Source: Ruminobacter amylophilus (lineage in GTDB: Bacteria > Pseudomonadota > Gammaproteobacteria > Enterobacterales > Succinivibrionaceae). From it: a stretch of 64,000 bases of DNA. Of the stretch, positions 55,454 to 64,000 are shown one piece after another. Position 1 is the stretch's first letter. Each line of letters opens with the position of its first letter. Under the pieces are notes generated by a model. That model saw nothing but the letters and a program-made list of their open reading frames with translations. It was not told where the DNA came from and searched no databases. The translations under genes and the position numbers were made by a program. The DNA lies in NCBI RefSeq assembly GCF_900115655.1, contig NZ_FOXF01000005.1, forward strand, positions 48,950-112,949. Direction: 5' to 3'.

Positions 55454-56922
55454 CAGGCCATCACCACATCATACTTTTCACGACGGTACATATGTTCAGC
55501 ACGAACTTCCACAGTCTTCCCCATAAAGACTTCAAGTTCGGCAAGAGCGTGCTGTTCATCAAGCTGTAAGGCTTCCGCAACATCTGTAGACGCGTATACA
55601 ATGAACTTCTCTGCCTTATACGCGTGATTTACCCTTAATATATCTCTGAGAATTTCATAGCATACAGACGAAACACTCTTCACTGCCCCTCTGCCCCTGC
55701 ATTCAGGACATTCACAACAGAGAAGATGCCCCAGACTCTCTCTGGTTCGCTTTCTTGTCATTTCTACAAGACCCAGTTCAGAGAAATCAGAAACAGTGGT
55801 CTTAGCTCTGTCTTTAGCCAGTTCAGTGAGAAGTGCCTGCATAACTCGATCTCGGTGGGTTGCATCAGACATATCAATAAAATCAATGATAATGATGCCA
55901 CCTAAATTTCGTAACCTCAGCTGTCTGGCAATAGCAGCTGCAGCCTCCACATTGGTATTAAAAATGGTATCCTCTAGATTCCTGTGACCAACGAATGCCC
56001 CTGTATTAACATCTATTGTTGTCATTGCCTCAGTCTGATCAATCACAAGAGAACCACCACTTTTTAGCTGAACCCGCCTGTCAAGAGCTCTCTGAATTTC
56101 ATTTTCAACGTCATATAAATCAAAAAGAGGTGTGTCACCTGAATAATGTTCTATCTTACCCACCATTTCAGGAACAAATTCATTGCTATACTTGACAAGC
56201 TCTTTGAAGGCGAGTCTGGAATCCACTCTTATCTTATCAATGTCATTGCCTACAAAATCTCGTAAAAGTCTGAAAGCAATGGATAAATCCTCATGCAGAA
56301 TTGTTCCGGCTTTTGCTTCTTTATAACTTTTTTTGATATTCAGCCACATGCGTTTTAGGAGCAAAGCATCCTGCTCTATTTCCTTTTCACTGATCCCTTC
56401 CGCCGCTGTTCTTACAATAAAACCGCCAACTTCTTTATCAACAAATTTTGAAACTATCGATTTTAATCTGTTTCTTTCTTCATCGCTTTCAATTTTCTGA
56501 GACACGCCCACATGGGCACTGTCAGGCATAAAAACAAGATATCTGGAAGGAAGAGTAATATCAGTTGTAAGTCTGGCCCCCTTTGTACTGATTGGATCCT
56601 TGACCACCTGTACAAGAATATCCTGTCCCTGACGCACCAGAGCGGAAATATCACATACTTTGAAATGTTCCTTTTCATGAGGATTTACGCACTCTGTATG
56701 AGGGACAATATCTGAGGCATGCAGAAAAGCAGCTTTTTCATGACCTATATCGACAAAGGCTGCCTGCATTCCCGGAAGGACACGACTGACCTTTCCTCGA
56801 TATACATTGCCGACCATGCTGGAATTAGAGGAACGTTCAATATAAATTTCTGACAGTAACCCTGAAACAACAAGTGCAACTCGAGTTTCAGACGGAGTAA
56901 CATTTACCAAAAGTTCATTCAT
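55453..56922 (-). CDS. rng: Ribonuclease G
   Basis: 489 aa from the ATG giving MNELLVNVTPSE, as in E. coli RNase G. Processes 16S rRNA 5' end and decays mRNAs. S1 domain (about 36-118), catalytic region with TTIDVNTGAFVG and IIIIDFIDM, and the zinc link CCECPEC (about residues 399-405). An in-frame GTG upstream is rejected. Overlaps the maf end by 8 bp and nit by 1. Confidence 0.97.
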   Translation of the reverse strand: MNELLVNVTPSETRVALVVSGLLSEIYIERSSNSSMVGNVYRGKVSRVLPGMQAAFVDIGHEKAAFLHASDIVPHTECVNPHEKEHFKVCDISALVRQGQDILVQVVKDPISTKGARLTTDITLPSRYLVFMPDSAHVGVSQKIESDEERNRLKSIVSKFVDKEVGGFIVRTAAEGISEKEIEQDALLLKRMWLNIKKSYKEAKAGTILHEDLSIAFRLLRDFVGNDIDKIRVDSRLAFKELVKYSNEFVPEMVGKIEHYSGDTPLFDLYDVENEIQRALDRRVQLKSGGSLVIDQTEAMTTIDVNTGAFVGHRNLEDTIFNTNVEAAAAIARQLRLRNLGGIIIIDFIDMSDATHRDRVMQALLTELAKDRAKTTVSDFSELGLVEMTRKRTRESLGHLLCCECPECRGRGAVKSVSSVCYEILRDILRVNHAYKAEKFIVYASTDVAEALQLDEQHALAELEVFMGKTVEVRAEHMYRREKYDVVMA

Positions 56923-57499
56923 GAATACCACCTTCCATAAAACTGTTCAGAATAATTCTCAATTCCGCCTGAGGCAGACCAATGATGGAACTGACACTAC
57001 CAGATACGCACTTTATATAACTCCCACCTATCCCCTGAATAGCGTATCCACCGGCCTTATCAACAGGTTCACCAGTTGCCCAATAATCAGAAATATCCTT
57101 TTCCGACATTTCGACAAAAGTTACATCGGACTTCACATAGCTACTGACAGTCCTGTCTCTGTCTATTACACTAAGTCCGGTGAAAACCTGATGAGTTTTT
57201 CCACTCAGCTTGCTCATAAACAGATGAAACTCTTCGAAATCCGCAGGTTTTCCAAAAATTTCATTGTTCATCGAAACAGTTGTATCAACCCCGACAATAA
57301 CTGCATCAGGATGAAGACTTAATATTTTTTCCGCTTTAGACAGAGAGAGTCTTCTGACATATTCACATGGAGTTTCAGACTGTGACAATCTGGATTCATC
57401 AATATCTGCAGGAACAACTTTAAATGAAAAACCCATGTTCCCTAATAACTCTCTTCTCCTCGGTGATGCGGAAGCCAGAATTATTTCGCGATTATTCAT
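56915..57499 (-). CDS. maf: Maf-family nucleoside triphosphate pyrophosphatase (YhdE type)
   Basis: 194 aa. Hydrolyses dTTP/UTP and modified nucleotides to monophosphates. ASASPRRRELL start, DESRLSQSETPCEYV and VDTTVSMN motifs present. In the mreBCD-maf-rng order as in E. coli (yhdE). Overlaps mreD by 8 bp. Confidence 0.94.
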   Translation of the reverse strand: MNNREIILASASPRRRELLGNMGFSFKVVPADIDESRLSQSETPCEYVRRLSLSKAEKILSLHPDAVIVGVDTTVSMNNEIFGKPADFEEFHLFMSKLSGKTHQVFTGLSVIDRDRTVSSYVKSDVTFVEMSEKDISDYWATGEPVDKAGGYAIQGIGGSYIKCVSGSVSSIIGLPQAELRIILNSFMEGGIHE

Positions 57500-57992
57500 C
57501 TTCTTTCTTAGGACTGATTAGATGATATAGAGACATTAAAAAAACATAAATAATAGGCCAACATATGGAACTTGAAAGAGCTGACCAGAAAATATTGTAA
57601 TCTACGGTAACAACACCGAACAGATGTTCTCCCCAGAATAATACAAACTGACCGATAAAAATAACTGTTCCCACAACAATAGACAGTTCCGGCAAAGAAT
57701 AGTATTTTATCGAATCAAATTGCGTACGAATCATCCACACCATGAACGAAAAAGCCAAAGCATGAATTCCTAACGTTGTACCAAGCAGGAAATCCATACA
57801 TAAACCAGTAATCCAACCTGTAAAAACATTCACTCTTGAAGGAATGGCCACAACCCAAACCAGAACAACGAGGCACGCATAATTTGGCAGATAATCACTT
57901 AACGATGCAGGAAGTTTCATTATTGAAAGGACAAGAGCAACGATAATTGACATCCATATGAGCAAAAATGAGCCAGTACTCTTAATGGTCAT
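57492..57992 (-). CDS. mreD: Rod shape-determining protein MreD
   Basis: 166 aa polytopic inner-membrane protein, about five or six hydrophobic segments, part of the elongasome. Overlaps mreC by 11 bp and maf by 8, so translation is coupled. Confidence 0.95.
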   Translation of the reverse strand: MTIKSTGSFLLIWMSIIVALVLSIMKLPASLSDYLPNYACLVVLVWVVAIPSRVNVFTGWITGLCMDFLLGTTLGIHALAFSFMVWMIRTQFDSIKYYSLPELSIVVGTVIFIGQFVLFWGEHLFGVVTVDYNIFWSALSSSICWPIIYVFLMSLYHLISPKKEDE

Positions 57993-59007
57993 TGCTGCCT
58001 CCTGTTGATTTCACTTTATTATCAGTTTTTGTGTTTCCTGAATTTTTTGAGGACTTATCCACAACAAGAGACTTGTCATTCTGTGTAGGAATTGACTTCT
58101 GTATAGTTTTTTCCTTTACATTCTGCATCGTTTCTTCTGTATTGCTTGACACTGCCTTGATTTCCTCAATGGTTTCCTGCTCAGAATCAGGCAGCCACAA
58201 CAGTAACATATACTTCAAACGATCCAAGGTTGCAAGTGGTTGAGCCTTGATTTCCGCAAACTGCAAACCTTCCTTTCTGTCGAAATTGGTAACTCTGGCC
58301 ACAGGATATCCGGATGGGAAAATCCCACCGAGACCGGAGCTGATAAGCAGATCTCCTACCTGAATATCTACGTTTCTAGGCATGTTAACCACATTGAGTT
58401 CATTTACTATTCCAGTTCCCGTTGCGATGGCTCTGATACCATTACGCATAACCACAACAGGTATTGAATGATTCTGATCTGAAATCAGCAGTACACGACT
58501 GGTAGAATTTGCTACGCTGATAATCTGACCGACTATACCCTGTTCATTAATCACAGGCTGACCTTCATATGCCCCGTCTTTAGCACCGCGATTAATCATT
58601 ACAGTCAGTGAAAAAGGATTGGTGTCAACTCTCATAACTTCAGCGCCCATTCGTCTGAATGATTCCTTTATTGGAGAATTATTCAAACGTCTAAGCTCTT
58701 CATTGTCATGAATAACACTGTCATATCTGAGCAGTTCTACTCTTATTTCAGAGAGCTGATACTTAAGAAGACGATTTTCGTCAGCGATTTCCTGATAAGA
58801 TCTCAGTCTTTCATTAGCTGAACTTACTAAGGAAACGGGAGCGTCAGCTATATAGTAAACAGGGGTTAGATAACTTTCTATATGATAGCGGACATCTTTA
58901 AAAAGATTGAAACGACTGTCTAAAAGTATCAACACCAATGAAAGCATGCCAACCAATGAAAATCTTATATTGGCTGACATACCTAATCTGTTCTGCATAA
59001 CGCTCAT
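57982..59007 (-). CDS. mreC: Rod shape-determining protein MreC
   Basis: 341 aa. One N-terminal membrane segment (about 15-31), coiled coil (about 55-100) and beta-rich periplasmic domain, then a 60-residue low-complexity Ser/Thr/Lys tail. The tail is the least conserved part of the family. An alternative ATG three codons in (58998) is equally placed behind GGATGAG. Confidence 0.96.
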   Translation of the reverse strand: MSVMQNRLGMSANIRFSLVGMLSLVLILLDSRFNLFKDVRYHIESYLTPVYYIADAPVSLVSSANERLRSYQEIADENRLLKYQLSEIRVELLRYDSVIHDNEELRRLNNSPIKESFRRMGAEVMRVDTNPFSLTVMINRGAKDGAYEGQPVINEQGIVGQIISVANSTSRVLLISDQNHSIPVVVMRNGIRAIATGTGIVNELNVVNMPRNVDIQVGDLLISSGLGGIFPSGYPVARVTNFDRKEGLQFAEIKAQPLATLDRLKYMLLLWLPDSEQETIEEIKAVSSNTEETMQNVKEKTIQKSIPTQNDKSLVVDKSSKNSGNTKTDNKVKSTGGSNDH

Positions 59008-59022
59008 CCGTTAAGGAATTTA

Positions 59023-60084
59023 TTACTCAAACAACACAATGCCTTTATCGGCCATTTCGAGTGCAGCCCCGCCACCTCTTGCTACGCAGGTTAAAGGATC
59101 ATCTGCAATAGTAACAGGTACCTTGGTACGCATATGGAGAACCTTGTCAATATTTCTTAAAAGAGCACCGCCGCCAGTTATGGTCATGCCTCTGTTGGAA
59201 ATATCAGCAGATAATTCTGGAGGTGCGTTATTCAAAGCCATGGCAACAGCATCAATAATACTGCTCAGTGGCCCCTGAAGAGCTTCTAAAATCTCAGTAG
59301 AAGTTATGACCAAAGAACGAGGAGCCTGTTCAATAATACTCTGACCGCGAATTTCCATTTCCCTTGGTTCGTCGTCTTCACCTTCATATGCACAACCGAT
59401 TTCTATTTTGATTTTTTCAGCTGTTACCTCACCGATTTCCAGACGATGCTTATCACGAATATAGTGCACAATAGCCTGGTCAAACTTATCACCGCCGGTT
59501 CTGACTGAAGAAGCGTATACAATACCGCTCAGAGCAATGATAGCAACTTCTGTGGTACCGCCCCCGATATCTATAACCATCGAACCGCTTGGTTCAGTTA
59601 CAGGTAATCCGGCACCGACAGCTGCAGCCATAGGTTCTGTGAGCACATGAACCTCATTGGCCCCGCATACTCTTATTGAATTCTTAATAGCATTTCTTTC
59701 TACAGGTGTTGAACCATATGGAACACAAACTAAAACTCTTGGTCCGCTAGAAATCCATCTGAGGAATTTCAGCGATTTGGTAGGAATGGCATGCATAAAC
59801 TCTTCAAGCATGCGTTCTGTGTACTTACAGTCAGCAATTACACCATCTTTCATAGGTCTTACAACCTTTATATCCTCAGGTGCCTTACCTAACATTCTCT
59901 TTGCGGCATTACCGACAGCGATAGGTGTCAAAGGTCTACCTCTGGAAAGACCTCTTTCCTTAACCGCAACAACTGTAGGTTCGTTCAATACAATACCTGT
60001 GGATTTAACATAAATCAGCGTATTTGCTGTTCCAAGGTCAATAGAAAGGTCAGTAGAATATAAAGATCTAAGTTTATTAAACAT
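59023..60084 (-). CDS. mreB: Cell shape-determining actin homologue MreB
   Basis: 353 aa. Phosphate loops [10 protein letters not shown] and [11 protein letters not shown], and [10 protein letters not shown]. coli MreB has 347. First gene of the mreBCD-maf-rng-nit-tldD string; 289-bp upstream region holds a good promoter candidate. Confidence 0.98.
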   Translation of the reverse strand: MFNKLRSLYSTDLSIDLGTANTLIYVKSTGIVLNEPTVVAVKERGLSRGRPLTPIAVGNAAKRMLGKAPEDIKVVRPMKDGVIADCKYTERMLEEFMHAIPTKSLKFLRWISSGPRVLVCVPYGSTPVERNAIKNSIRVCGANEVHVLTEPMAAAVGAGLPVTEPSGSMVIDIGGGTTEVAIIALSGIVYASSVRTGGDKFDQAIVHYIRDKHRLEIGEVTAEKIKIEIGCAYEGEDDEPREMEIRGQSIIEQAPRSLVITSTEILEALQGPLSSIIDAVAMALNNAPPELSADISNRGMTITGGGALLRNIDKVLHMRTKVPVTIADDPLTCVARGGGAALEMADKGIVLFE

Positions 60085-60110
60085 TTATTAAATCCGGATA
60101 CAACACTTAC

Positions 60111-60131
60111 TCACGGCACCTTATGCCGAGT
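60111..60131 (-). other. Hairpin in the mreB leader
   Basis: CGGCA-CCTTA-TGCCG with outer ACT/AGT pairing across a small bulge, about 30 nt before the mreB start. It may affect translation; no known leader element is recognised. Confidence 0.35.
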
Positions 60132-60289
60132 CTTAAAAGATTACAATGGGGGAAACCCGAGGCCTTAATTTCTACGTATTTACCTTTTTGAAAACTTAAT
60201 AATTTTCTCCAGGTACTACATTATTCCACATGTGATTAAACAGTAGACTCTACCTTTTTCACTGACTGAATTAAAAATAAAGCATGCTG

Positions 60290-60318
60290 ATTATAACACT
60301 AAATAGGTTATCTTTTAA
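60290..60318 (-). promoter_or_regulatory. Candidate sigma-70 promoter for mreB
   Basis: Consensus TATAAT (60290-60295) with TTAAAA (60313-60318) at 17-bp spacing on the minus strand. Predicts a leader of about 200 nt. Confidence 0.55.
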
Positions 60319-60373
60319 GAAAAACTTGCAAAAGCTTAACAAGCACAGAAATTAAAAATGACCTTTAAATCAG

Positions 60374-60949
60374 CTATTCAGCACTGACATTCCAACTGAT
60401 ATCGGAGGCCTTGGTGGTCTCAGTCCTTTTTACTTTATAGTAAGACGTATTACCTGAACAGGTGGCACTGTTTGGAGCACAGGAGGAACTTATAAACGGA
60501 ACATCACATACTGCAGAAGAAGTTATCTGATATTCATACAGAACATCAGAACCGGATACATCATCGCTGATAATCTTTTTAACATCAATGTAAAGTTTAT
60601 CAAGATAACACCCATCTCTGAATCCGTTACACAAAATATTGCCATCTTCATGAGAAACAGAACTGCAGTTTGCAGGAAGAATTGACTTGGAAGCAGGTTC
60701 GCCATCACCCCATAAAAGTGATGAAAGCGAACCGTTGCTTGCTCCTAACGGAAACAGCTGAGCCATTGCAAACTCCGTTCCCGTATGAGCCAGAAGTTCA
60801 GCCTGCATTCCGACGGACACGGTCACTTTATTCTGATCACTGTTCATAAGCATACGGGCAGAAACGGCAATAAGCAGGGAAAAAACCACTATAACAGCTA
60901 TAGCAGTCAGAAGCATAGATCCCCGTTTTCTGTGTAAATTCGTCACCAT
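60374..60949 (-). CDS. MshP-like pilus assembly protein
   Basis: 191 aa. A short basic head (HRKRG) and a hydrophobic helix resemble PilX/MshP proteins, which carry a leader but no +5 Glu. Several cysteines. The ATG at 60949 follows GGGTG by 7 nt; a GTG three codons upstream is possible. Last of the prepilin genes; mshQ, next in Vibrio-type clusters, is absent before mreB. Confidence 0.7.
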   Translation of the reverse strand: MVTNLHRKRGSMLLTAIAVIVVFSLLIAVSARMLMNSDQNKVTVSVGMQAELLAHTGTEFAMAQLFPLGASNGSLSSLLWGDGEPASKSILPANCSSVSHEDGNILCNGFRDGCYLDKLYIDVKKIISDDVSGSDVLYEYQITSSAVCDVPFISSSCAPNSATCSGNTSYYKVKRTETTKASDISWNVSAE

Positions 60950-60961
60950 GTCAATCACCCG

Positions 60962-61756
60962 TTAAAAATCCACACTGCTGTGTAATTCAAACCTTTGACT
61001 TACAGTAATAAAATCATCGCCAGAAGATAATTTTACAGATACAGTAACACCGTTCTGTCCATTCGAATATGTTCCATCATTTAGTTTAAAAATATCAACT
61101 TTTGCTCCATGTTCCCCTTCCGCAGGATTGTTCAGAGGGACTGCAGAACCATCTCCCTGTTTATAAAAAAGATGCCCCTGAGTGCTTTGATAATATTTTT
61201 TATCGGACTGGCTGTCGGTAAGATACATTACAGTACCGCCACTTATGTAAGGGTCGTCTCCAAAACTTGTAACCTTTACCTTATAAACACCGGCAGTACA
61301 GGATGAGGAAACAGAAACGTCATCAGGCGTCATTACATTTTTTAATTCAAGAACTCCGTAAGAATGATCAAGCTTAAGATATTTAAGCCTGTAATTGCTC
61401 AGTCCGGAAGAACAGAGAACATCATTTTCAGCCAGCGGAAGATATAGGTACTGCCCCTCTTTTATGTCCGCCACACGATATCTTTCAACAGGTATGGTTA
61501 ATGAGAGCATGGCACCGCTCCCTGATGAATATATATTTTCTGAAACAGAAATGCTGTACGGCATTGAATTCTCTATCTGAATTCGCAATCTGGCAAAAAG
61601 ATTATGACTTATAGCAGCCAGCTGCGTTCTGCTACTGATACCGACGTACATTTTGGTTCCCTGCCACAAAAAAGACACGGTAACCCCGCCGGCAACACCG
61701 AGCAGTACCATAACAACTACAAGTTCAATTAAAGTAAAAGCTTTATTGCGTTTCAT
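60962..61756 (-). CDS. MshO-like type IV minor prepilin
   Basis: 264 aa. Leader MKRNKA|FTLIELVV with Ala at -1 instead of Gly, hydrophobic helix, beta-rich domain. AGGAG ribosome site; the start overlaps the end of the previous gene. Position (fourth of five) and size fit MshO. Confidence 0.78.
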   Translation of the reverse strand: MKRNKAFTLIELVVVMVLLGVAGGVTVSFLWQGTKMYVGISSRTQLAAISHNLFARLRIQIENSMPYSISVSENIYSSGSGAMLSLTIPVERYRVADIKEGQYLYLPLAENDVLCSSGLSNYRLKYLKLDHSYGVLELKNVMTPDDVSVSSSCTAGVYKVKVTSFGDDPYISGGTVMYLTDSQSDKKYYQSTQGHLFYKQGDGSAVPLNNPAEGEHGAKVDIFKLNDGTYSNGQNGVTVSVKLSSGDDFITVSQRFELHSSVDF

Positions 61757-62478
61757 CAGTAGTTACTCCTTATAAAACGATACTCATACGTATCATCACG
61801 CGGAGATAACACCTTTATGATAATCATTTTCACTGTCAGCTTGCTAAATCCTGAGAATTCTACATCTTTGTTATAAACATCTATACTGACAAAATAATCT
61901 GAATAACTGTTGCACGCAATATCATTACTTGTCTCACCAAGGCTGCATGTATCATTATGGGTATTATCGACAAAGAAAACTGCAGGCACAAGACATTCAC
62001 TGTCACCACAGACAGCATTGTTAATCCTCGTACAGCTTGTATCACTGCCTGTACACTTATTGTTGTTGCCATAACAGTAAGAATTCAAAGAATCCAAACC
62101 GCAAAGACTGTATGTATCAAAATCATCCACGTCATTGAAATTTTCAGGACGAGGATTAGAGCTCTCCGTGGAATCCGGACCAAAATTGGATTGTAACGTA
62201 CAAGCCCCGAGATTACAGACATCTATCCCCTTGTAACTCACAGACTCACCACAGCGGCAGCCCCCACCCTGATGATCTGATTTCTCATCGTACGCTCTTA
62301 TTTTCATCTGATTGTATATACGATGTGCCAGCAAATCAGCCTTAACCTGAAAACTAGGCTCAACGGACTTCATCTCCAGTGAACCAATAATGGGTATAAG
62401 GCCACTGAGAACAATCCCCATAACAACAATACCGATAACCAGCTCAACAAGCGAAAAGCCTCTATCTTTTACTTCCAT
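61756..62478 (-). CDS. MshD-like cysteine-rich minor prepilin
   Basis: 240 aa. Leader MEVKDRG|FSLVELVI and a hydrophobic helix. NDVDDFD matches the MshD family. Twelve cysteines lie between residues 74 and 189, many in a Cys/Asn/Ser-rich stretch (126-162) that looks like an insertion. Overlaps the previous gene by 10 bp; GAGGGGG ribosome site. Confidence 0.78.
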   Translation of the reverse strand: MEVKDRGFSLVELVIGIVVMGIVLSGLIPIIGSLEMKSVEPSFQVKADLLAHRIYNQMKIRAYDEKSDHQGGGCRCGESVSYKGIDVCNLGACTLQSNFGPDSTESSNPRPENFNDVDDFDTYSLCGLDSLNSYCYGNNNKCTGSDTSCTRINNAVCGDSECLVPAVFFVDNTHNDTCSLGETSNDIACNSYSDYFVSIDVYNKDVEFSGFSKLTVKMIIIKVLSPRDDTYEYRFIRSNY

Positions 62479-62909
62479 GATACAGCCCCCTCGGTATTTA
62501 CCTTAACTGTACATGAGGCCCCCTCGAACACATATTCAAGAGAAATATCTTCGGAGTTCTGAAGCTGGCCGATTCCATTGAAATGAAACTCGACATCACT
62601 GGTACCATTCATGGTTACCTTGGGATTTCCGCCCCGCATTTTCAGATTATTTACTTCGGAACAGTCATTCTTCAGACAGACGCCATAGTCGCCGGAAAGA
62701 AATGATTTGAAATAGACATCAGGAGAATCCCCCTGATTAATATTGATGCTCTGCGTTTGCAGTATCAGATTAGATACTTCCTGACACACAGAAAGATGCT
62801 CGCCAGAACCTGCTGATAATTTTGGTACGGCGTACACTGACAGAATTCCTAAAATTACTATTACTGTCACCAACTCTATCAAAGTAAATCCAGTAGAGCA
62901 TCTTTCCAT
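62469..62909 (-). CDS. MshC-like minor prepilin
   Basis: 146 aa. Leader MERCSTG|FTLIELV, then a GspH/FimT-like domain with a C-terminal disulfide-capable Cys pair. Position after the first prepilin fits MshC. Ten base pairs separate it from the upstream gene. Confidence 0.75.
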   Translation of the reverse strand: MERCSTGFTLIELVTVIVILGILSVYAVPKLSAGSGEHLSVCQEVSNLILQTQSININQGDSPDVYFKSFLSGDYGVCLKNDCSEVNNLKMRGGNPKVTMNGTSDVEFHFNGIGQLQNSEDISLEYVFEGASCTVKVNTEGAVSWK

Positions 62910-62919
62910 AGCACCACGC

Positions 62920-63630
62920 TTAATTACTGCTGTGAATATATGGTGTTATCAGACCTAACGCAGGTACATAGGTAAAACTCATATACTTGTCAGTACTGTT
63001 GTTAGGAGTTTTGTAATTACCACTTTCACTTCTATCAAGAGACACAACCAGATAATAGTGACAAATACCGTAATTTGCTACAGCACTGCCATTAACAGGA
63101 CCTACACTGTATGAAATGAAATATTTATAGTTTTCTGAACTGCTGTTCACATCGCTTATGCTGGTAGTAGCCTTAGGAGGGTTCTGCAACATACTTTCCC
63201 AGATATGAAGACATTTATCTGAAGTCATGCCGACGTCATAATAAGAAGCATACTCAGCAGTTACAGGAGAGGAAGAGGAATTTATTGCCGTTGCGGCAAT
63301 AGGATATCCAGGACTCATGGTACCATCTTCAATCTTGGAGGTTGAAGGTGTGGTCAGATAAAAACGGCTGCCATCATAAAGCACGCTGTTAACACCATCA
63401 ACTTTAGGTCTGCTCTTTGCTTCCCACTGCGCTCTAACCAGCAGAATACCTGTAGCAAAATTACCAGCCACCCCCTCTACACTGGCCTTCTTAGCCTCTT
63501 CGGTAACATCTATGAAACGAGGTAAAGCTGTTGCGGCCAATATACCCAAAATAACAATAACAATAATCAGTTCAATCAGGGTAAAACCCTTATTGCGCTT
63601 AACATTTTTCATAGTTTTAGCTTTTTTCAT
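62920..63630 (-). CDS. MshA/MshB-like type IV prepilin
   Basis: 236 aa. Leader MKKAKTMKNVKRNKG|FTLIELI, followed by the strongly conserved IVILGILAATALPRF helix. The C-terminal domain (GPVNG..., MSFTYVPALGLI) fits MshB, or MshA with which it is related; it is longer than a typical major MshA. AGGAGTG ribosome site supports the first Met. It is the first gene of the group; no assembly ATPase or secretin gene is in the window. Confidence 0.75.
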   Translation of the reverse strand: MKKAKTMKNVKRNKGFTLIELIIVIVILGILAATALPRFIDVTEEAKKASVEGVAGNFATGILLVRAQWEAKSRPKVDGVNSVLYDGSRFYLTTPSTSKIEDGTMSPGYPIAATAINSSSSPVTAEYASYYDVGMTSDKCLHIWESMLQNPPKATTSISDVNSSSENYKYFISYSVGPVNGSAVANYGICHYYLVVSLDRSESGNYKTPNNSTDKYMSFTYVPALGLITPYIHSSN

Positions 63631-64000
63631 CTTTCACTCCTAAAAAGACTACTTTGACTATATCAGGTAAAAACATCCTGTTTAATATTCCTGATAAACA
63701 ACCCATTATAAGTTAATTATATCTAAAAATCAGTAATTCTCACTTAAAACGCCATCTTTTGCATTTCATTTATTGGGAGACATCTAATTTTTTAAAACAG
63801 TTAGATTATCACTTTTAATTTTCTCAAGGTCAAAAATAAAATAATCAACAATACTAATATGTTTGTGTGTTATTTTTATACTATATTTTTGGTTATACAC
63901 TTGCACAGTTAACATCTAGCACAGGGGATTATTTTGCTATTAACGATTTTACATACATATATTCAAATATATATTTGAAATATTACATCACGTCTCTACT
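63631..64000. other. Gene-free region upstream of the prepilin cluster
   Basis: 370 bp with no supported gene. Two TATAAT elements on the minus strand (63705-63710, 63716-63721) are possible -10 boxes; the matching -35 (CTGATT) is weak. A perfect 18-bp AT palindrome is at 63962-63979. No RNA gene recognised. Confidence 0.5.
63962..63979. repeat. Perfect 18-bp AT-rich palindrome
   Basis: TTCAAATAT followed directly by ATATTTGAA. Possible regulator site about 330 bp upstream of the prepilin gene, or part of a gene beyond the window. Function unknown. Confidence 0.4.

Overview
The window is a continuous piece of an AT-rich gammaproteobacterial chromosome, read mostly from the minus strand. Gene content and order match the Aeromonadales/Vibrionales/Alteromonadales side of the class: argCBFGH, gspCDEFGHIJKLMN-nudE, secB-gpsA, gpmI-envC, and an msh pilin cluster beside mreBCD-maf-rng-tldD. 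The AT richness, the heavy starch-degrading load and the phosphoenolpyruvate carboxykinase suggest a starch-fermenting member of Succinivibrionaceae (Ruminobacter or Succinivibrio type). That placement is inference; no rRNA gene is present to confirm it.

Layout. 1-5650: arginine biosynthesis (argH partial, argG, argF, argB, argC, argE), with a pair of ArgR-type operators between argE and argC. 5750-24330: a starch-attack island of four very large exported proteins. Two are GH13 amylase lipoproteins with PKD arrays (1959 and 1738 aa). One is a 739-aa PKD lipoprotein with no enzyme domain. One is a 1459-aa soluble protein carrying an N-terminal alpha-amylase and a C-terminal pullulanase. 24390-36450: a full type II secretion operon (gspC to gspN) ending in nudE. 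36570-53040: housekeeping genes in short units on both strands (hslR, hslO, amtB, bioH, greB, pckA, nfuA, gpsA, secB, yibN, gpmI, envC, panM, glpX, pmbA, darP, a PspE-like rhodanese). 53120-60090: tldD, nit, rng, maf, mreD, mreC and mreB as one co-directional string. 60370-63630: five type IV prepilin-like genes of the MSHA minor pilin type.

How it may work together. The three lipoproteins share an N-terminal design: lipobox, polyglycine run, a CLDxNxDxxC module, an NP[LI]T motif, then PKD repeats. They lie directly downstream of the T2SS operon and in the same direction. The simplest reading is a surface starch apparatus: T2SS moves lipid-anchored amylases and a non-catalytic PKD protein to the cell surface and releases a soluble debranching amylase. 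Terminators separate it into three transcripts (amylopullulanase plus PKD protein; amylase B; amylase A). ATTTAACA-type direct repeats lie upstream of amylases A and B and may mark shared control. The coupling of export and cargo is inferred from order and signals, not shown.

No tRNA, rRNA, CRISPR array, insertion sequence, integrase or phage gene was seen. Twelve convincing hairpin terminators and several promoters could be placed by eye.
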